Shown: positions 27,760-36,870 of the stretch, one piece after another | Layout: each line of letters starts with the position of its first letter | Position numbering within the stretch: the stretch's first letter is position 1 | Assembly (NCBI RefSeq): GCF_015240255.1 | Contig: NZ_CP061205.1 | Coordinates: 3,977,659-4,041,658, forward strand | DNA from: Kordiimonas pumila | GTDB taxonomy: Bacteria; Pseudomonadota; Alphaproteobacteria; Sphingomonadales; Kordiimonadaceae | Reading direction: 5' to 3' | DNA: 64,000 nucleotides | Program-made: the position numbers and the translations under genes | Notes under the pieces: generated by a model | Database searches by the model: none | What the model was told of the DNA's origin: nothing | Seen by the model: only the letters and a program-made list of their open reading frames with translations

Positions 27760-27948
27760 ATGTCTAAAGGAAGAACACACGACGAGATGAAAATCTACTC
27801 GATCGACAACCAATTGAATGGACAATGGGAAAGCGGTGATTTCTCGGCCAATGTTCTTGCGGGCTACAATTATACGAAAACCAAAAGCGGCAATGCTGTA
27901 TATTACGCATACGGCGAGGCTCAAATGAATTACTGGAGATGGGAATGA
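27760..27948 (+). pseudogene. relict fragment of a TonB-dependent siderophore receptor
   Basis: About 60 codons read as a piece of an outer-membrane beta-barrel: KIYSIDNQLNGQWESGDF then SANVLAGYNYTKTKSGNAVYY. This fits the mid-barrel pattern of siderophore receptors (D-x-Q-L-x-G-x-x-x-x-G ... LLAGYDY). Neither the plug nor the other strands are present on any side, so it is a deletion remnant. Its stop codon overlaps the start of the next amidohydrolase gene, whose ribosome binding site lies inside the remnant. It shows that this locus once held a siderophore receptor. The family call rests on pattern recognition without a search. Confidence 0.55.
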
Positions 27949-29312
27949 CATTGAGGTTGAACCGCCGAGCCGTGCTAAACGGCCTGCTAGTGACCCCCTT
28001 ACTTGCAGCTGCAGCCCCTGCACCAGTTTTATCTACAATATTAATTCGTAACACATACCTCTTCGACGGGATTAACAGCGTACGCAGGCCCTGCAATGTT
28101 CGGATAACAGGTAAGCACATTGATGCTATTTCCTCAGGAGATATTCCCATACCCGCAGGGTCAACTGTCATTGACGCTGCAGGCCAAACTCTTATGCCGG
28201 GCCTCACTGACGCACATTGGCACATGGCTGCAGTTAAAGGAGTTAGTTGGATGGGGCCAGAAGATGCCGTTTCAATTGCTCTAATTTTTGAAGATGCCAA
28301 GCGGCAACTGATGCGCGGCTTTACAACGGTGCGAGATACGGCAGGCTCTATCCTAGATGTCAGAGATGCGATTGATCGGGGGATTGTGCCTGGTCCCAGA
28401 TGCTTTCCCAGCGGTGCCGCAATTTCACAAACGTCAGGGCACGGCGACTTTGACCCAGTGGATGAATTACCAGTTAGCCTCGGCGGCGCACCTTCGCATT
28501 ACCGACGCTTGGGTATGACAGCCGTGGCAAACGGCGTACCCGAGGTTCTTGCGGCGGCCCGACACCAACTCAAACGCGGTGCCACACAGGTTAAAATTAT
28601 GGCTGGAGGAGGTGTCACTTCGGATTACGACCCCATCGACACACTTCAGTTTACACCTAAGGAACTGCAAGCAATCGTTCAAGCAGCATCAGATTGGGGT
28701 ACCTATGCCTGCGCCCATGCTTACACTGCGCACGGCGTTCGGCGATGTCTTGATGCTGGCGTGTTATCCATCGAACATGGCCACCTAATTGATGACGCAA
28801 CAGCCGAACTTATGGCTGAAAAAGGTGCTTGGCTCTCGACACAACCATTCGAAGATGGTGACAACATTCTAACCGAGGCGCAACTCAAGAAAGCTCGCGA
28901 ATCATTAGGCCACACAGGTTGGCAGACAAGTGTAAAACTCGCAAAAAAACATGGGGTTAAGGTTGCTTTTGGCACTGATCTTTTTGCGCGAACCGCTACA
29001 TCACGAACAGAAAATGCGGCCCTACCGCGGCTTGGTGAAATATTTTCGAATGCAGAGGTTTTACGCATTGCAACCTCAGGCAATTGCGACCTTTTTGCCC
29101 AAAGCGGTAAGCGCAACCCCTATCGCGCGGCCCCTATTGGGGTAGTGAAGGAAGGCGCTTGGGCAGACCTACTCCTGATCCGCGGTAATCCCTTGGATAA
29201 CCTACACTTGATTGAGGATTACGAGAAAAATATGCTGCTCATCATAAAGGATGGCATTATTCATAAGAATTTGATCGGCACTGAGATGTCGGCGCAAACA
29301 CAGGAGTGGTAA
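27945..29312 (+). CDS. exported imidazolonepropionase-like amidohydrolase
   Basis: A 455-aa metal hydrolase of the amidohydrolase superfamily. Its signal (LRLNRRAVLNGLLVTPLLAAAAPAP) is Tat-like, placing it in the periplasm. Metal-site residues are visible as DAHWHM, the bridging Lys in VKIMAGGGV, His in CAHAYT and EHGHLID, and Asp in FGTDLF. Relatives include Xaa-Pro/Xaa-Arg dipeptidases and amide or lactone hydrolases. ATG 27945 has GGAG at 6 bases; the frame also allows 27939. It begins in a receptor relict and is followed 3 bases later by an exported esterase, so the pair probably act on the same exogenous compound. Confidence 0.83.
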   Translation: MTLRLNRRAVLNGLLVTPLLAAAAPAPVLSTILIRNTYLFDGINSVRRPCNVRITGKHIDAISSGDIPIPAGSTVIDAAGQTLMPGLTDAHWHMAAVKGVSWMGPEDAVSIALIFEDAKRQLMRGFTTVRDTAGSILDVRDAIDRGIVPGPRCFPSGAAISQTSGHGDFDPVDELPVSLGGAPSHYRRLGMTAVANGVPEVLAAARHQLKRGATQVKIMAGGGVTSDYDPIDTLQFTPKELQAIVQAASDWGTYACAHAYTAHGVRRCLDAGVLSIEHGHLIDDATAELMAEKGAWLSTQPFEDGDNILTEAQLKKARESLGHTGWQTSVKLAKKHGVKVAFGTDLFARTATSRTENAALPRLGEIFSNAEVLRIATSGNCDLFAQSGKRNPYRAAPIGVVKEGAWADLLLIRGNPLDNLHLIEDYEKNMLLIIKDGIIHKNLIGTEMSAQTQEW

Positions 29313-29315
29313 TAA

Positions 29316-30218
29316 ATGTTTAGGCTTGTACCAATAGCACCCTGCCTTATCGCCTTTGCGCTCAACCTCTTTGAGGCCGCTCCCAGCTTGGCGCAAGAGC
29401 CCCCTACAAACTCTGTCAGCTACCAAATACCCGGTACTGAAGTATTTACCATGACAGCTGATAATAGTGGGGAAGCCTACCGTATTTTCGTTTCAAAGCC
29501 AGAACAACCGGCACCAAATGGTGGGTTTCCAGTGCTCTATGTATTAGACGGCAATGCATTCTTCGCAGGATTTGCAGGAGAACGACGGCTTGAAGAATTC
29601 GGCAAGCAAGCTGGTGGTTCTGTTATAATAGTTGGTGTCGGTTATCCAACTGATCAACCCTATGATATGTTACGCAGACTCTATGATTTCACACCAGCTT
29701 GGCCCGTGGAAATGCCTGCAAACCAAATTAGTATGCAGGACCTGAAAGCCGGAGGAAACGAAAATTTCGCCCAATTTCTCCTTGGACAACTACGCACCGA
29801 AATCATAAAACGTTATCCCGTTGCTCCTGACCGACAATCACTGTTTGGCCATTCACTAGGCGGTCTGTTCGCATTGCATATCTTGTACTCAAGGCCTAAT
29901 GCCTTTGAGGCCATTATCGCCGCCAGCCCATCTCAGTGGTGGAATGATCAGGAAATCCTATTGGAAGAGCGTGCCTTCAGCGAACAACTGATCAAAGGCA
30001 ATATTTCAGCCGGCGTTAGTCGCCTACTGCTATTGACAGGCGAGCAAGATAAAGCCGCAACGATTACCTGGGATGCTGAAGCTCTTTTAGGGCGCCTCAG
30101 CCCTCTATCGGCCTATGGGTTACGAACACGATTTGAAAAGTTTGAAAAAGAGACGCATATCACCGTACCTTATCGAGCAATAACACCAACGATACGCTTT
30201 GTATCAGGATTACCTTGA
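29316..30218 (+). CDS. exported alpha/beta hydrolase, siderophore-esterase-like (IroE/Fes fold)
   Basis: A 300-aa hydrolase with a cleavable signal (LIAFALNLFEAAPSLAQ, cut after AQ). FPVLYVLDGNAFF, nucleophile GHSLGGLFAL (Ser about residue 185), ASPSQWWND and the late His in KETHITVP define the esterase D / IroE group. That group includes periplasmic esterases that open cyclic ester siderophores. It follows the second amidohydrolase by 3 bases. Together with the receptor relict and the PepSY operon, it hints at siderophore breakdown; a general ester substrate is equally possible on sequence alone. Confidence 0.8.
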   Translation: MFRLVPIAPCLIAFALNLFEAAPSLAQEPPTNSVSYQIPGTEVFTMTADNSGEAYRIFVSKPEQPAPNGGFPVLYVLDGNAFFAGFAGERRLEEFGKQAGGSVIIVGVGYPTDQPYDMLRRLYDFTPAWPVEMPANQISMQDLKAGGNENFAQFLLGQLRTEIIKRYPVAPDRQSLFGHSLGGLFALHILYSRPNAFEAIIAASPSQWWNDQEILLEERAFSEQLIKGNISAGVSRLLLLTGEQDKAATITWDAEALLGRLSPLSAYGLRTRFEKFEKETHITVPYRAITPTIRFVSGLP

Positions 30219-30560
30219 ATAGAGCGATAAGATTAAAGCATACCATCGTCGTATCAATTGGCTCTAGGTTAAAGTGGCCTTCCGAGCACATTTGGCTCTA
30301 AGAGCTGTGTAAATCAGCAGAGTGCTGTTCCCACCTTTCCTCATAAAACCTCGGCATAGACTTCCCATACTATCTATAGAGATAGCCACATGAGTAAATG
30401 GCCTGACTCAAACAATTTTTATCAATCAACAGCGTCACATCTTTGACCAACCGATCTGAAGCTGAGTTTTTAGTCCTATGTGCGCTGACGGGGAACAACC
30501 CTACAGCTATAAATACTATTTCTTTTATACAAAGCCGCTATCTTACGACAACCGAAACAC
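30219..30560. other. gap without a recognisable gene
   Basis: This 342-base stretch between the esterase and the Lrp-like gene has no convincing frame. It includes a small stem (CTATCT, ATAG loop, AGATAG near 30370) and otherwise AT-rich sequence. It may contain the terminator of the rightward operon, but I see no strong stem with a T-tract. Confidence 0.5.
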
Positions 30561-30980
30561 CTAAACATTCACTGGAAGGGCAGTGGTTTTCTTTACTTCG
30601 GTCATTATGACGCTTGAGGTAACCTCCCTTACGCCAGGAAGTTGAGACAGATGATTATAGAAAAATGCTTCATATGCTTGGATATCCTTAGCTACAACTT
30701 TAAGCAAAACATCAATAGCCCCAAGTAAAATATAACATTCCTGCACTTCTGGATAAGTTTGGACTGCTTGCCGAAAAGCTGTAGTTGCATCTGCGTCATG
30801 GGTTGCCAACTTAACTGTAGCATACATCGTCACCCCAAAACCAAGCAGTTCGGGGTTCGCCAGCCACACCTGCCTATCTAAAATGCCATCATCACGTAAT
30901 CGTTTAATTCTGCGCCAACAAGGCGGAGGCGTCATACCTAGATGATCAGCAATATCACTCGCTGATAAAGCAGTCATCAT
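30561..30980 (-). pseudogene. Lrp/AsnC-family regulator lacking its N-terminus
   Basis: A 139-codon frame starts with TALSASDIADHLGMTPPPCWRRIKRLRDDGIL, which is the second half of the Lrp helix-turn-helix, and then a complete RAM/AsnC ligand domain (GVTMYATVKLATHDA ... ILLGAIDVLLKVVAKD). The usual first helix (LDxxDRxILxxLQ, about 15-18 residues) is missing, and an in-frame stop lies four codons upstream of the first Met. The recognition helix survives, so some activity cannot be excluded. It is divergent from a truncated Leu/Phe dehydrogenase gene, which is the classical target of such regulators. Confidence 0.7.
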
Positions 30981-31023
30981 TGGAGACCCTCATAAAGATA
31001 AATCTCAATTATTACTGCATACT

Positions 31024-31767
31024 ATGGGTGACTTCGTAAATGATTTCACGGGGAAATATATTACATCTTTTGATGCAGGCACAACATTAGATGATGTTCG
31101 AACTATAGGGCAGCGCACCCCTTATGTAGGTGGCATTCAGGAAGGTGCTGGAAATGCCTCGGCATCTACAGCAAAAGGTGTCTATTTTTGTATCTCTGCT
31201 GCGGTTCGCCTCCAATTAAAGGCTACTGACTTGAAGGGAGTACGTGTTGCAATTCAAGGTGCGGGTAATGTCGGTGCGCGCCTTGCCGTGATGCTAAGCA
31301 AAGCCCAAGCCATTGTTACAATTGCTGACGTTGACATGCGAAAGGCAGAAGCTATAGCCGCCAAAACAGGAGCTACCATTGAAAGCCCAGACCGCATTCA
31401 TACCCTAGATGTTGATGTATATGCTCCTTGCGCCTTAGGTGGAGTGATTACAGATGACAGTATCCCTCAAATTCAAGCCAGCATTGTTGCAGGAGGTGCC
31501 AATAATCAACTTTTAGAGGCCCGTCATGCCGATGGGTTGCAAGATGCCGGAATATTATACTGCCCTGATTATCTAGCTAATGCAGGTGGTATTATTGATT
31601 TACATTATCAACGACCAATTGCTTCCCGCAAAGAACTGAATGCGCACCTTATGAGCCTAGGTAACACCCTTGAAGACATCATTCTAAGATCAAAAGCGGC
31701 CGGTAAAACGACGTTACAGATCTCAGACGAGATTGTTCATGAGCGCCTCCATAAAGCTAAGGGTTAA
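31024..31767 (+). pseudogene. Glu/Leu/Phe/Val dehydrogenase, N-terminally truncated
   Basis: The 247-codon frame corresponds to the last two thirds of a leucine/phenylalanine dehydrogenase (normally about 350 aa). It opens at MGDFVNDFTGKYITSFDAGTT, continues with RTPYVGG and the NAD-binding GAGNVGARLAVMLSKAQ, and ends in the normal C-terminus after CPDYLANAGGIID. The N-terminal catalytic domain, with the active-site Lys of the GGGKA motif, is absent, so it should not work as a dehydrogenase. The break lies less than 50 bases from the truncated Lrp start, so one deletion probably removed both 5' ends and their shared promoter. Confidence 0.8.
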
Positions 31768-31769
31768 AC

Positions 31770-32129
31770 ATGCTTCTAGGAAATATCATTTCAGAATATT
31801 ATTCACGTATCGATAGCTGTGATATCGAATGGGTCATAAAACTATTTGCTGAAAATGCCATATATCACAGAGCTGATTCAGCATATTGTGGGCGAAATCA
31901 AATACATAAATTCTTCACAGATGGGCGGAAAATAAGAGGAGATCACATTCTCGATTCTATTTGGTCCTTTGATCATAGAGTCATATGCACAGGCACTTTT
32001 AAAGGAGTAGGAGCAGCTGGCGATCCTCGCAAAGTTGGCTTTTCTGATTTTTGGGCGTTTGACCAAAAACATTTGGTGGTTGAGCGTCAAACCTATCTGG
32101 CCTTAGGTCATCAATATGTCGCAGAATAG
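31770..32129 (+). CDS. SnoaL/NTF2-like protein
   Basis: A 119-aa protein of the cone-shaped NTF2/SnoaL fold: an N-terminal helix EYYSRIDSCDIEWVIKLFAENAIYHRADSAYCGRNQIHKFF and later strands with FSDFWAFDQKHLVVERQTYLAL. Family members are small isomerases, hydratases or ligand binders. It starts 3 bases after the broken dehydrogenase and probably lost its promoter with that gene's 5' end, unless read from further upstream. Confidence 0.72.
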   Translation: MLLGNIISEYYSRIDSCDIEWVIKLFAENAIYHRADSAYCGRNQIHKFFTDGRKIRGDHILDSIWSFDHRVICTGTFKGVGAAGDPRKVGFSDFWAFDQKHLVVERQTYLALGHQYVAE

Positions 32130-32296
32130 TGGCAACAGTGCAGAGGCCCTGAGCTTGCAATCCATTTATACCTCTTTAAACTGCTTATAAAGCATGGCTA
32201 AGTGCTAGGAGCCAACCATGTAGCATAATGGAAGAGAATGGCGAGCACGATTCAGAAACACTCCTTATGCGGCAATTATATTCTAGGTACTCAAAA

Positions 32297-33472
32297 TTAA
32301 AGGGCATCAGCTGCTGCGGCACCCGATGCCCACGCCCACTGAAAATTATAGCCGCCTAGCCAGCCTGTAACATCCACACATTCACCAATAAAATACAGGC
32401 CCGGCTGTGTTTTTGCTTCCATCGTTCTAGAACTGAGACAATCAGTGGAAACACCGCCGCGCGTTACCTCTGCTTTTTTAAACCCTTCTGTCCCTGTTGG
32501 CTTGACCGTCCATGCAGATAGTCGCGCAGCAAGGGCATGTAGTTTCTCATGCGAATAATCGGCCATATTACCACTATCGTGACCGACCATATAAACTGCA
32601 AGCCGTTCTGGCAGCACATCTACTAAAATACTTTTCACACTTGCTCGTGGCCTCGCCTTTTTTTTATCTTTTAACCAAGAAAAAACATCGGCAATGCTAG
32701 GCAGAAGATTAATCACAACTGTATCACCGTGTTGCCAATATGATGAGATTTGCAATATGGCAGGCCCAGATAAACCTCTATGTGTAAAAAGCAGGTTTTC
32801 ACGGAATGATGCCGTGCCGCACGAAGCCGTACATAAGGTTGACACTCCAGCTAGTTCTTTGGTGGCAGCAACCGTTGCTTCATCAAAAACAAAAGGCACA
32901 AGGGCGGGTACGGGTTCGATAATATCAAGGCCAAACTGTCGTGCTATTCTATAGCCAAAATCAGTGGCTCCCATTTTAGGAATCGACATACCTCCAGTTG
33001 CTATTACAAGGTTAGTCGCCGTAAATGTCCCGCAAGATGTTTCAACCCTATAGCCTGCGCTTACGGAGGCGACATCTGCCACTTCAACACCCACCTTCAG
33101 CACAACCCCAACTTTCGCACACGCTTCCAGCAGGATATTCAGTACTTTCCGTGCCCCTTCGTTACAGAAAAGTTGGCCTAGGGTTTTCTCATGCCAGGTG
33201 GCACCACCTTGCGCTAAAAGATCCATAAAGTCATAAGGGCTATACCGGCTAAGCGCTGATTTGGCAAAATGAGGGTTCTTGCTAATATAATTATGGGCTG
33301 CCACTTCGAGATTCGTAAAATTACAGCGTCCGCCACCTGAAATTAAAATCTTGGCTCCAGGCTTTTCAGTATGCTCAAGCACAAGAACTTTTTTGCCCTT
33401 TGCACCCGCAGTAAGGGCACACATCAAACCTGCTGCACCTGCACCCATAATAATAACATCGAGATTTTCCAT
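32297..33472 (-). CDS. BaiN/HI0933-family flavoprotein oxidoreductase
   Basis: A 391-aa FAD protein: dinucleotide motif VIIMGAGAAGLMCALTAG at the start, ARE-type KPGAKILISGGGRCNFTN, IATGGMSIPKMGATDFGY, and the C-terminal GLYFIGECVDVTGWLGGYNFQWAWASG that closes the FAD site. The HI0933/YhiN group is widespread but poorly characterised (BaiN reduces bile acids). I chose ATG 33472; the frame runs on to 33568 without good coding character. It is not operon-linked. Confidence 0.88.
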   Translation of the reverse strand: MENLDVIIMGAGAAGLMCALTAGAKGKKVLVLEHTEKPGAKILISGGGRCNFTNLEVAAHNYISKNPHFAKSALSRYSPYDFMDLLAQGGATWHEKTLGQLFCNEGARKVLNILLEACAKVGVVLKVGVEVADVASVSAGYRVETSCGTFTATNLVIATGGMSIPKMGATDFGYRIARQFGLDIIEPVPALVPFVFDEATVAATKELAGVSTLCTASCGTASFRENLLFTHRGLSGPAILQISSYWQHGDTVVINLLPSIADVFSWLKDKKKARPRASVKSILVDVLPERLAVYMVGHDSGNMADYSHEKLHALAARLSAWTVKPTGTEGFKKAEVTRGGVSTDCLSSRTMEAKTQPGLYFIGECVDVTGWLGGYNFQWAWASGAAAADAL

Positions 33473-33587
33473 AAACTGAAACGTGCACCTGTTTAAAATT
33501 TTGCCCTTAATATAGGCACTATATGCAAAGAGTATTGTTGCACACTCAAATAAACCCGTTAGTATCACACTTTGGGATCAGCTAATT

Positions 33588-33607
33588 AATAATACCTAGG
33601 TGTTATT
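33588..33607. promoter_or_regulatory. near-palindrome upstream of the chemoreceptor gene
   Basis: A 20-base symmetric sequence centred on ACCTAGGT with AATAA/TTATT arms (one T-G mismatch) lies about 100 bases before the chemoreceptor start, in a 236-base AT-rich gap. It is a candidate operator only. Confidence 0.3.
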
Positions 33608-33708
33608 TATGAATATTTATAATTCGTTAACTGCCATATGCAATGAATGACGGACTTAGGGTGAGAGCTCTTTTAGGCAATTTTAAATAACAGGGGGCAT
33701 TTAAAACA

Positions 33709-36021
33709 ATGGCCGCGTCTAATATTGAATCAAAAGTGAATATTTTATCTATTCGTAACCTTCTCCTCGCGGTAACAGGGGTGATGGTCGCATTTGTTTT
33801 TATTCTGACTTATATGTTGATGGACACAGCGCTTCAAAAAGAAGATCAAGCCAGACGGGCTATGCATGTCAATGATGTTATTGACGACATTGTACAGTTA
33901 AAAATGGCTCTTGGTGACCTTCGAACAGCGGTCAACACAGCGTACGGCTTAAATAGTGCCCCTGGGTCTGATTTTGACCAGATTATAAATGCCAACAAGC
34001 GCACTATTACTCAAACACACAACCAAATAAAAGCCAGCCTGCCAGAAATACCGGTCTTTGAAGGTGAAGATTTTAACCCTGAAATCTTTAATGTTGTTCA
34101 GGGGAAATTCGCAACTGCCAAAACCGCTTATAATGATGCCTACAAAGAGTATGAAGATGCGATTATCAAGATTGATGCTGATTTATATGGTAGTGGCGAA
34201 AAATCAGAATCCGGTGGTCGTGCTGTTCGCCCCCTTACAAACCTAATTGAGGCAGCTGCAACACTTCGTACTTTTCTGGAAGAGAACTATGATTTTGGTG
34301 ATGACCGCATCACCCGGGTTATGTCACTGAAACATTCCCTTTGGACAATGGTGGAATATGCAACCCGCGAATCTGCTACAGTCGGTGAAAATGTTGCTCA
34401 AAAAAGCAAAGTGGGCCGTTTCCAGAAAACAATCGGTGCCCGCTACAATGGATACGGTGCCGCCGCTTGGGACCGAGTGCGTACTATTGCAAACTCTATC
34501 ACTATTGCAAAAGAAGATACTACGGAAGGCGAACTGGATAAGCTTCTCAATAACATCAATAGCGTTTTCATTGATAAATTCTCTATCACCCTATTAAGCC
34601 TTTATGATGTATCTGATTATGCAGAGCCTAATGATGAAGGCGATTATATAGTTCCTTACGATGTAACGACAGATGAATGGCAAGGTGTCACCGCGATAGA
34701 GTGGGTCAATAAAGTAAATGATGCCAAAGCCCCTGTGATGAGCATGAACACATATGCAAGCACCCTCTCAAAAGCGCTTAATGAAGAAGCTGTTAGTAGC
34801 GCCGAAAGCAGTGTTTTCTGGTCCGTTATACTACTCATTGTCGTATTTTTAATCGGTGTTGGTGCACTTTATATTGTGATCTGGCGTGTTGTGAAACCGG
34901 TTAATGCTCTCTCCGACACCATGATGGTTCTGGCTGATGGCAATCTGGAAATTGACATTCCAAATGCCGAACGCGCTGATGAAATTGGCGATATGGCAAG
35001 GTCCGTTCAGGTCTTTAAAGACAATGCTATTGAACGCCAAGAAATGGAAGCGCGTCAGCGAGAGCAAGAAGAAGAAACCCGCAGATCGCAAGAAGCATCG
35101 GAAGAGCGCCAGCGTCTTGAAGCAGAAGAACGCCGTAAGCTGGAAGAAGAACAGGCACAGCAGGCTCGCGCTGAACGCCGTGCCTCAATGCTTGAGCTTG
35201 CCGATAAATTTGAAGCAAGCGTAATGGCCGTGGTGGAAAGCGTTTCCAAATCTGCACGTGACATGGAAACTGCTGCAAGTGGCATGGCGTCTACTGCTGA
35301 TGATACATCACAGAAAGCCAATGTTGTGGCGAATGCGGCGCAGCAAGCAAGCAGCAATGCACAAATGGTGGCAAGTGCCGCCGAAGAGCTGTCTGCCTCT
35401 GTACGTGAAATCACAGGCCAGACAACACAGTCCAGTGCTTCCGCAAGAGATGCCGTATCCCGCACAGAGAATGCCGGGAAAGACATTGCAGAACTGGTTG
35501 ATGCCGCACAGAAAATTGGCGATGTTGTTAAACTCATTAACGATATTGCCGAACAAACCAACCTGCTAGCCCTGAATGCCACTATTGAAGCTGCCAGAGC
35601 TGGGGACGCAGGCAAAGGCTTTGCCGTGGTTGCAAGTGAAGTGAAATCACTCGCGAACCAAACAGCCAAGGCAACGCAGGAGATCAGCGATCAAGTCGAT
35701 GGCATGCAGCAAGCAACCAATACGGCTGTGCGGGCTATGGACCAGATTAAAAGCATTATTGGCGAGATTGAATCCACTTCAGTATCTATTGCCTCAGCTG
35801 TAGAAGAACAAGATGCCTCCACTCAGGAAATTGCTCGGAATGTGGCGGAAGTATCAACTGGCACAGAGGAAGTTACCTCCAATATTCATGCAGTGAATGA
35901 AGGGGCAACCTCGACCGGAAAAGCTGCTACAGATGTGCTATCTGCAGCCCAACTGCTGACACAGCAATCCGAGGACCTACGCGGGCAAGTGGAAAATTTC
36001 CTCAAAACCATCCGCGAATAA
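33709..36021 (+). CDS. methyl-accepting chemotaxis protein
   Basis: A 770-aa chemoreceptor. An N-terminal membrane helix ([21 protein letters not shown]) is followed by a long periplasmic helical sensing region (about residues 40-360), a second helix ([26 protein letters not shown]), and a HAMP domain ([22 protein letters not shown]). A Glu/Arg-rich coiled coil (about 440-485) leads to the signalling domain, with the tip sequence [37 protein letters not shown]. No ligand family is recognisable in the sensing domain. No che genes are adjacent. Confidence 0.95.
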   Translation: MAASNIESKVNILSIRNLLLAVTGVMVAFVFILTYMLMDTALQKEDQARRAMHVNDVIDDIVQLKMALGDLRTAVNTAYGLNSAPGSDFDQIINANKRTITQTHNQIKASLPEIPVFEGEDFNPEIFNVVQGKFATAKTAYNDAYKEYEDAIIKIDADLYGSGEKSESGGRAVRPLTNLIEAAATLRTFLEENYDFGDDRITRVMSLKHSLWTMVEYATRESATVGENVAQKSKVGRFQKTIGARYNGYGAAAWDRVRTIANSITIAKEDTTEGELDKLLNNINSVFIDKFSITLLSLYDVSDYAEPNDEGDYIVPYDVTTDEWQGVTAIEWVNKVNDAKAPVMSMNTYASTLSKALNEEAVSSAESSVFWSVILLIVVFLIGVGALYIVIWRVVKPVNALSDTMMVLADGNLEIDIPNAERADEIGDMARSVQVFKDNAIERQEMEARQREQEEETRRSQEASEERQRLEAEERRKLEEEQAQQARAERRASMLELADKFEASVMAVVESVSKSARDMETAASGMASTADDTSQKANVVANAAQQASSNAQMVASAAEELSASVREITGQTTQSSASARDAVSRTENAGKDIAELVDAAQKIGDVVKLINDIAEQTNLLALNATIEAARAGDAGKGFAVVASEVKSLANQTAKATQEISDQVDGMQQATNTAVRAMDQIKSIIGEIESTSVSIASAVEEQDASTQEIARNVAEVSTGTEEVTSNIHAVNEGATSTGKAATDVLSAAQLLTQQSEDLRGQVENFLKTIRE

Positions 36022-36040
36022 AAAAGCGTGTCGTCTATTC

Positions 36041-36066
36041 AAAAGGCCCTACGGGGCCTTTTTTTA
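36041..36066 (+). terminator. intrinsic terminator of the chemoreceptor gene
   Basis: AAAGGCCC pairs with GGGCCTTT around a TACG loop, followed by a run of T, 20 bases after the stop codon. Classic intrinsic terminator on the plus strand. Confidence 0.82.
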
Positions 36067-36101
36067 TGAACGGTTGGTAGCAATATATGCACACAAGGTA
36101 T

Positions 36102-36131
36102 AAAAAAAGCCCCACAATCAGGGCTTTTTTT
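36102..36131. terminator. bidirectional terminator
   Basis: AAAAAAAGCCC (36102-36112) and GGGCTTTTTTT (36121-36131) form an 11-bp stem around an 8-base loop, with A/T tracts on both sides. It sits just after the leftward TonB-domain gene and backs up the chemoreceptor terminator in the other direction. Confidence 0.82.
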
Positions 36132-36146
36132 ACTGTTTCAGCAAGC

Positions 36147-36539
36147 TTACTGAAGCCGCCAAGTAATCGGAATAACGAATGTCAAATTATCATCATCCAG
36201 TGCTGCTGGTGGAGCAGGCAAAGGATTTAGTTTTTCCATCATTTTCGGAATAGCGCCATCCAGAACAGATTCTCCAGACTCTTCAACAATCTCAAAATTT
36301 AAAATAGCGCCAGAACGATCGATCGATACCTTCACTTTTGCCTTGCCTTCAATTTCACGTGAAATTGCTGATCTTGGATAAATGTGATTTTGGATAATAG
36401 ATTTTACAACATTCTTCCGCCAATCACCCAGATCATCTGCACTTGCTTGCGCAGATAAGAACACCATCGCAGAAAGCATCCCCCCACCAAGGATTGCTAA
36501 CAATCGTGTTTTTCTCCCATTTAAGAGAATTGTCCGCAT
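36147..36539 (-). CDS. secreted protein with a TonB C-terminal domain
   Basis: A 130-aa protein with a cleavable signal (LLAILGGGMLSAMVFLSAQASA) and a single TonB C-terminal fold: VVKSIIQNHIYPRSAISREIEGKAKVKVSIDRSGAILNFEIVEESGESVLDGAI. GGGAG precedes the ATG at 36539. Unlike true TonB it lacks an N-terminal anchor and Pro-rich spacer, so it cannot bridge the envelope in the usual way. It may be a periplasmic TonB-like adaptor. No exbB/exbD are nearby. The gap 36540-36826 is AT-rich with no gene. Confidence 0.8.
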   Translation of the reverse strand: MRTILLNGRKTRLLAILGGGMLSAMVFLSAQASADDLGDWRKNVVKSIIQNHIYPRSAISREIEGKAKVKVSIDRSGAILNFEIVEESGESVLDGAIPKMMEKLNPLPAPPAALDDDNLTFVIPITWRLQ

Positions 36540-36826
36540 TATAGTCTCCCGTTCGAATCCAACCATAATCAAATCGTAAATGCCGAGGGTAAAAACACTG
36601 ATAAAGAATATAGTTAACATGAATTAAAATTTTAATTCATGCGTAATAAATGTCCCCAACACCTGCGCGTAATCCTAACCACCCCTTTAGCGGCTTTCAA
36701 ACATTATTATGTAAATACACTTATAATGTTAATAACAATCTTTAATGTTTAAAAATCCATTTTAATATACTCTCCTTGTATTCCTGCATGGATTTTCTAG
36801 ATATAGACCCCAAAACTTATTTTAGC

Positions 36827-36854
36827 TTGTCAATGGGTGCCAGATAGCTATAGT
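36827..36854 (+). promoter_or_regulatory. sigma-70-type promoter of tRNA-Ser
   Basis: TTGTCA (36827-36832) and TATAGT (36849-36854) are 16 bases apart, with the tRNA 5' end 17 bases further on. A GC-rich discriminator (GCGCGCGC) follows the -10 box, as is common in stringently controlled stable RNA promoters. Confidence 0.62.
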
Positions 36855-36870
36855 GCGCGCGCAGGAACAA

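Noticed and set aside
18359..32129. genomic island carried by a mobile element
   Set aside because: The gene content is accessory, but I see no integrase, transposase, flanking direct repeats or tRNA attachment site; tRNA-Ser at 36.9 kb is not adjacent to it.
35055..35669. 204-codon minus-strand frame rich in Ser/Ala
   Set aside because: It is the antisense shadow of the chemoreceptor signalling domain, whose repetitive Ala/Glu/Ser codons create long open antisense frames.
36102..36131. possible small RNA between chemoreceptor and TonB-domain genes
   Set aside because: The stem and tracts are fully explained as back-to-back terminators of the two convergent genes; no promoter is visible for a separate RNA.
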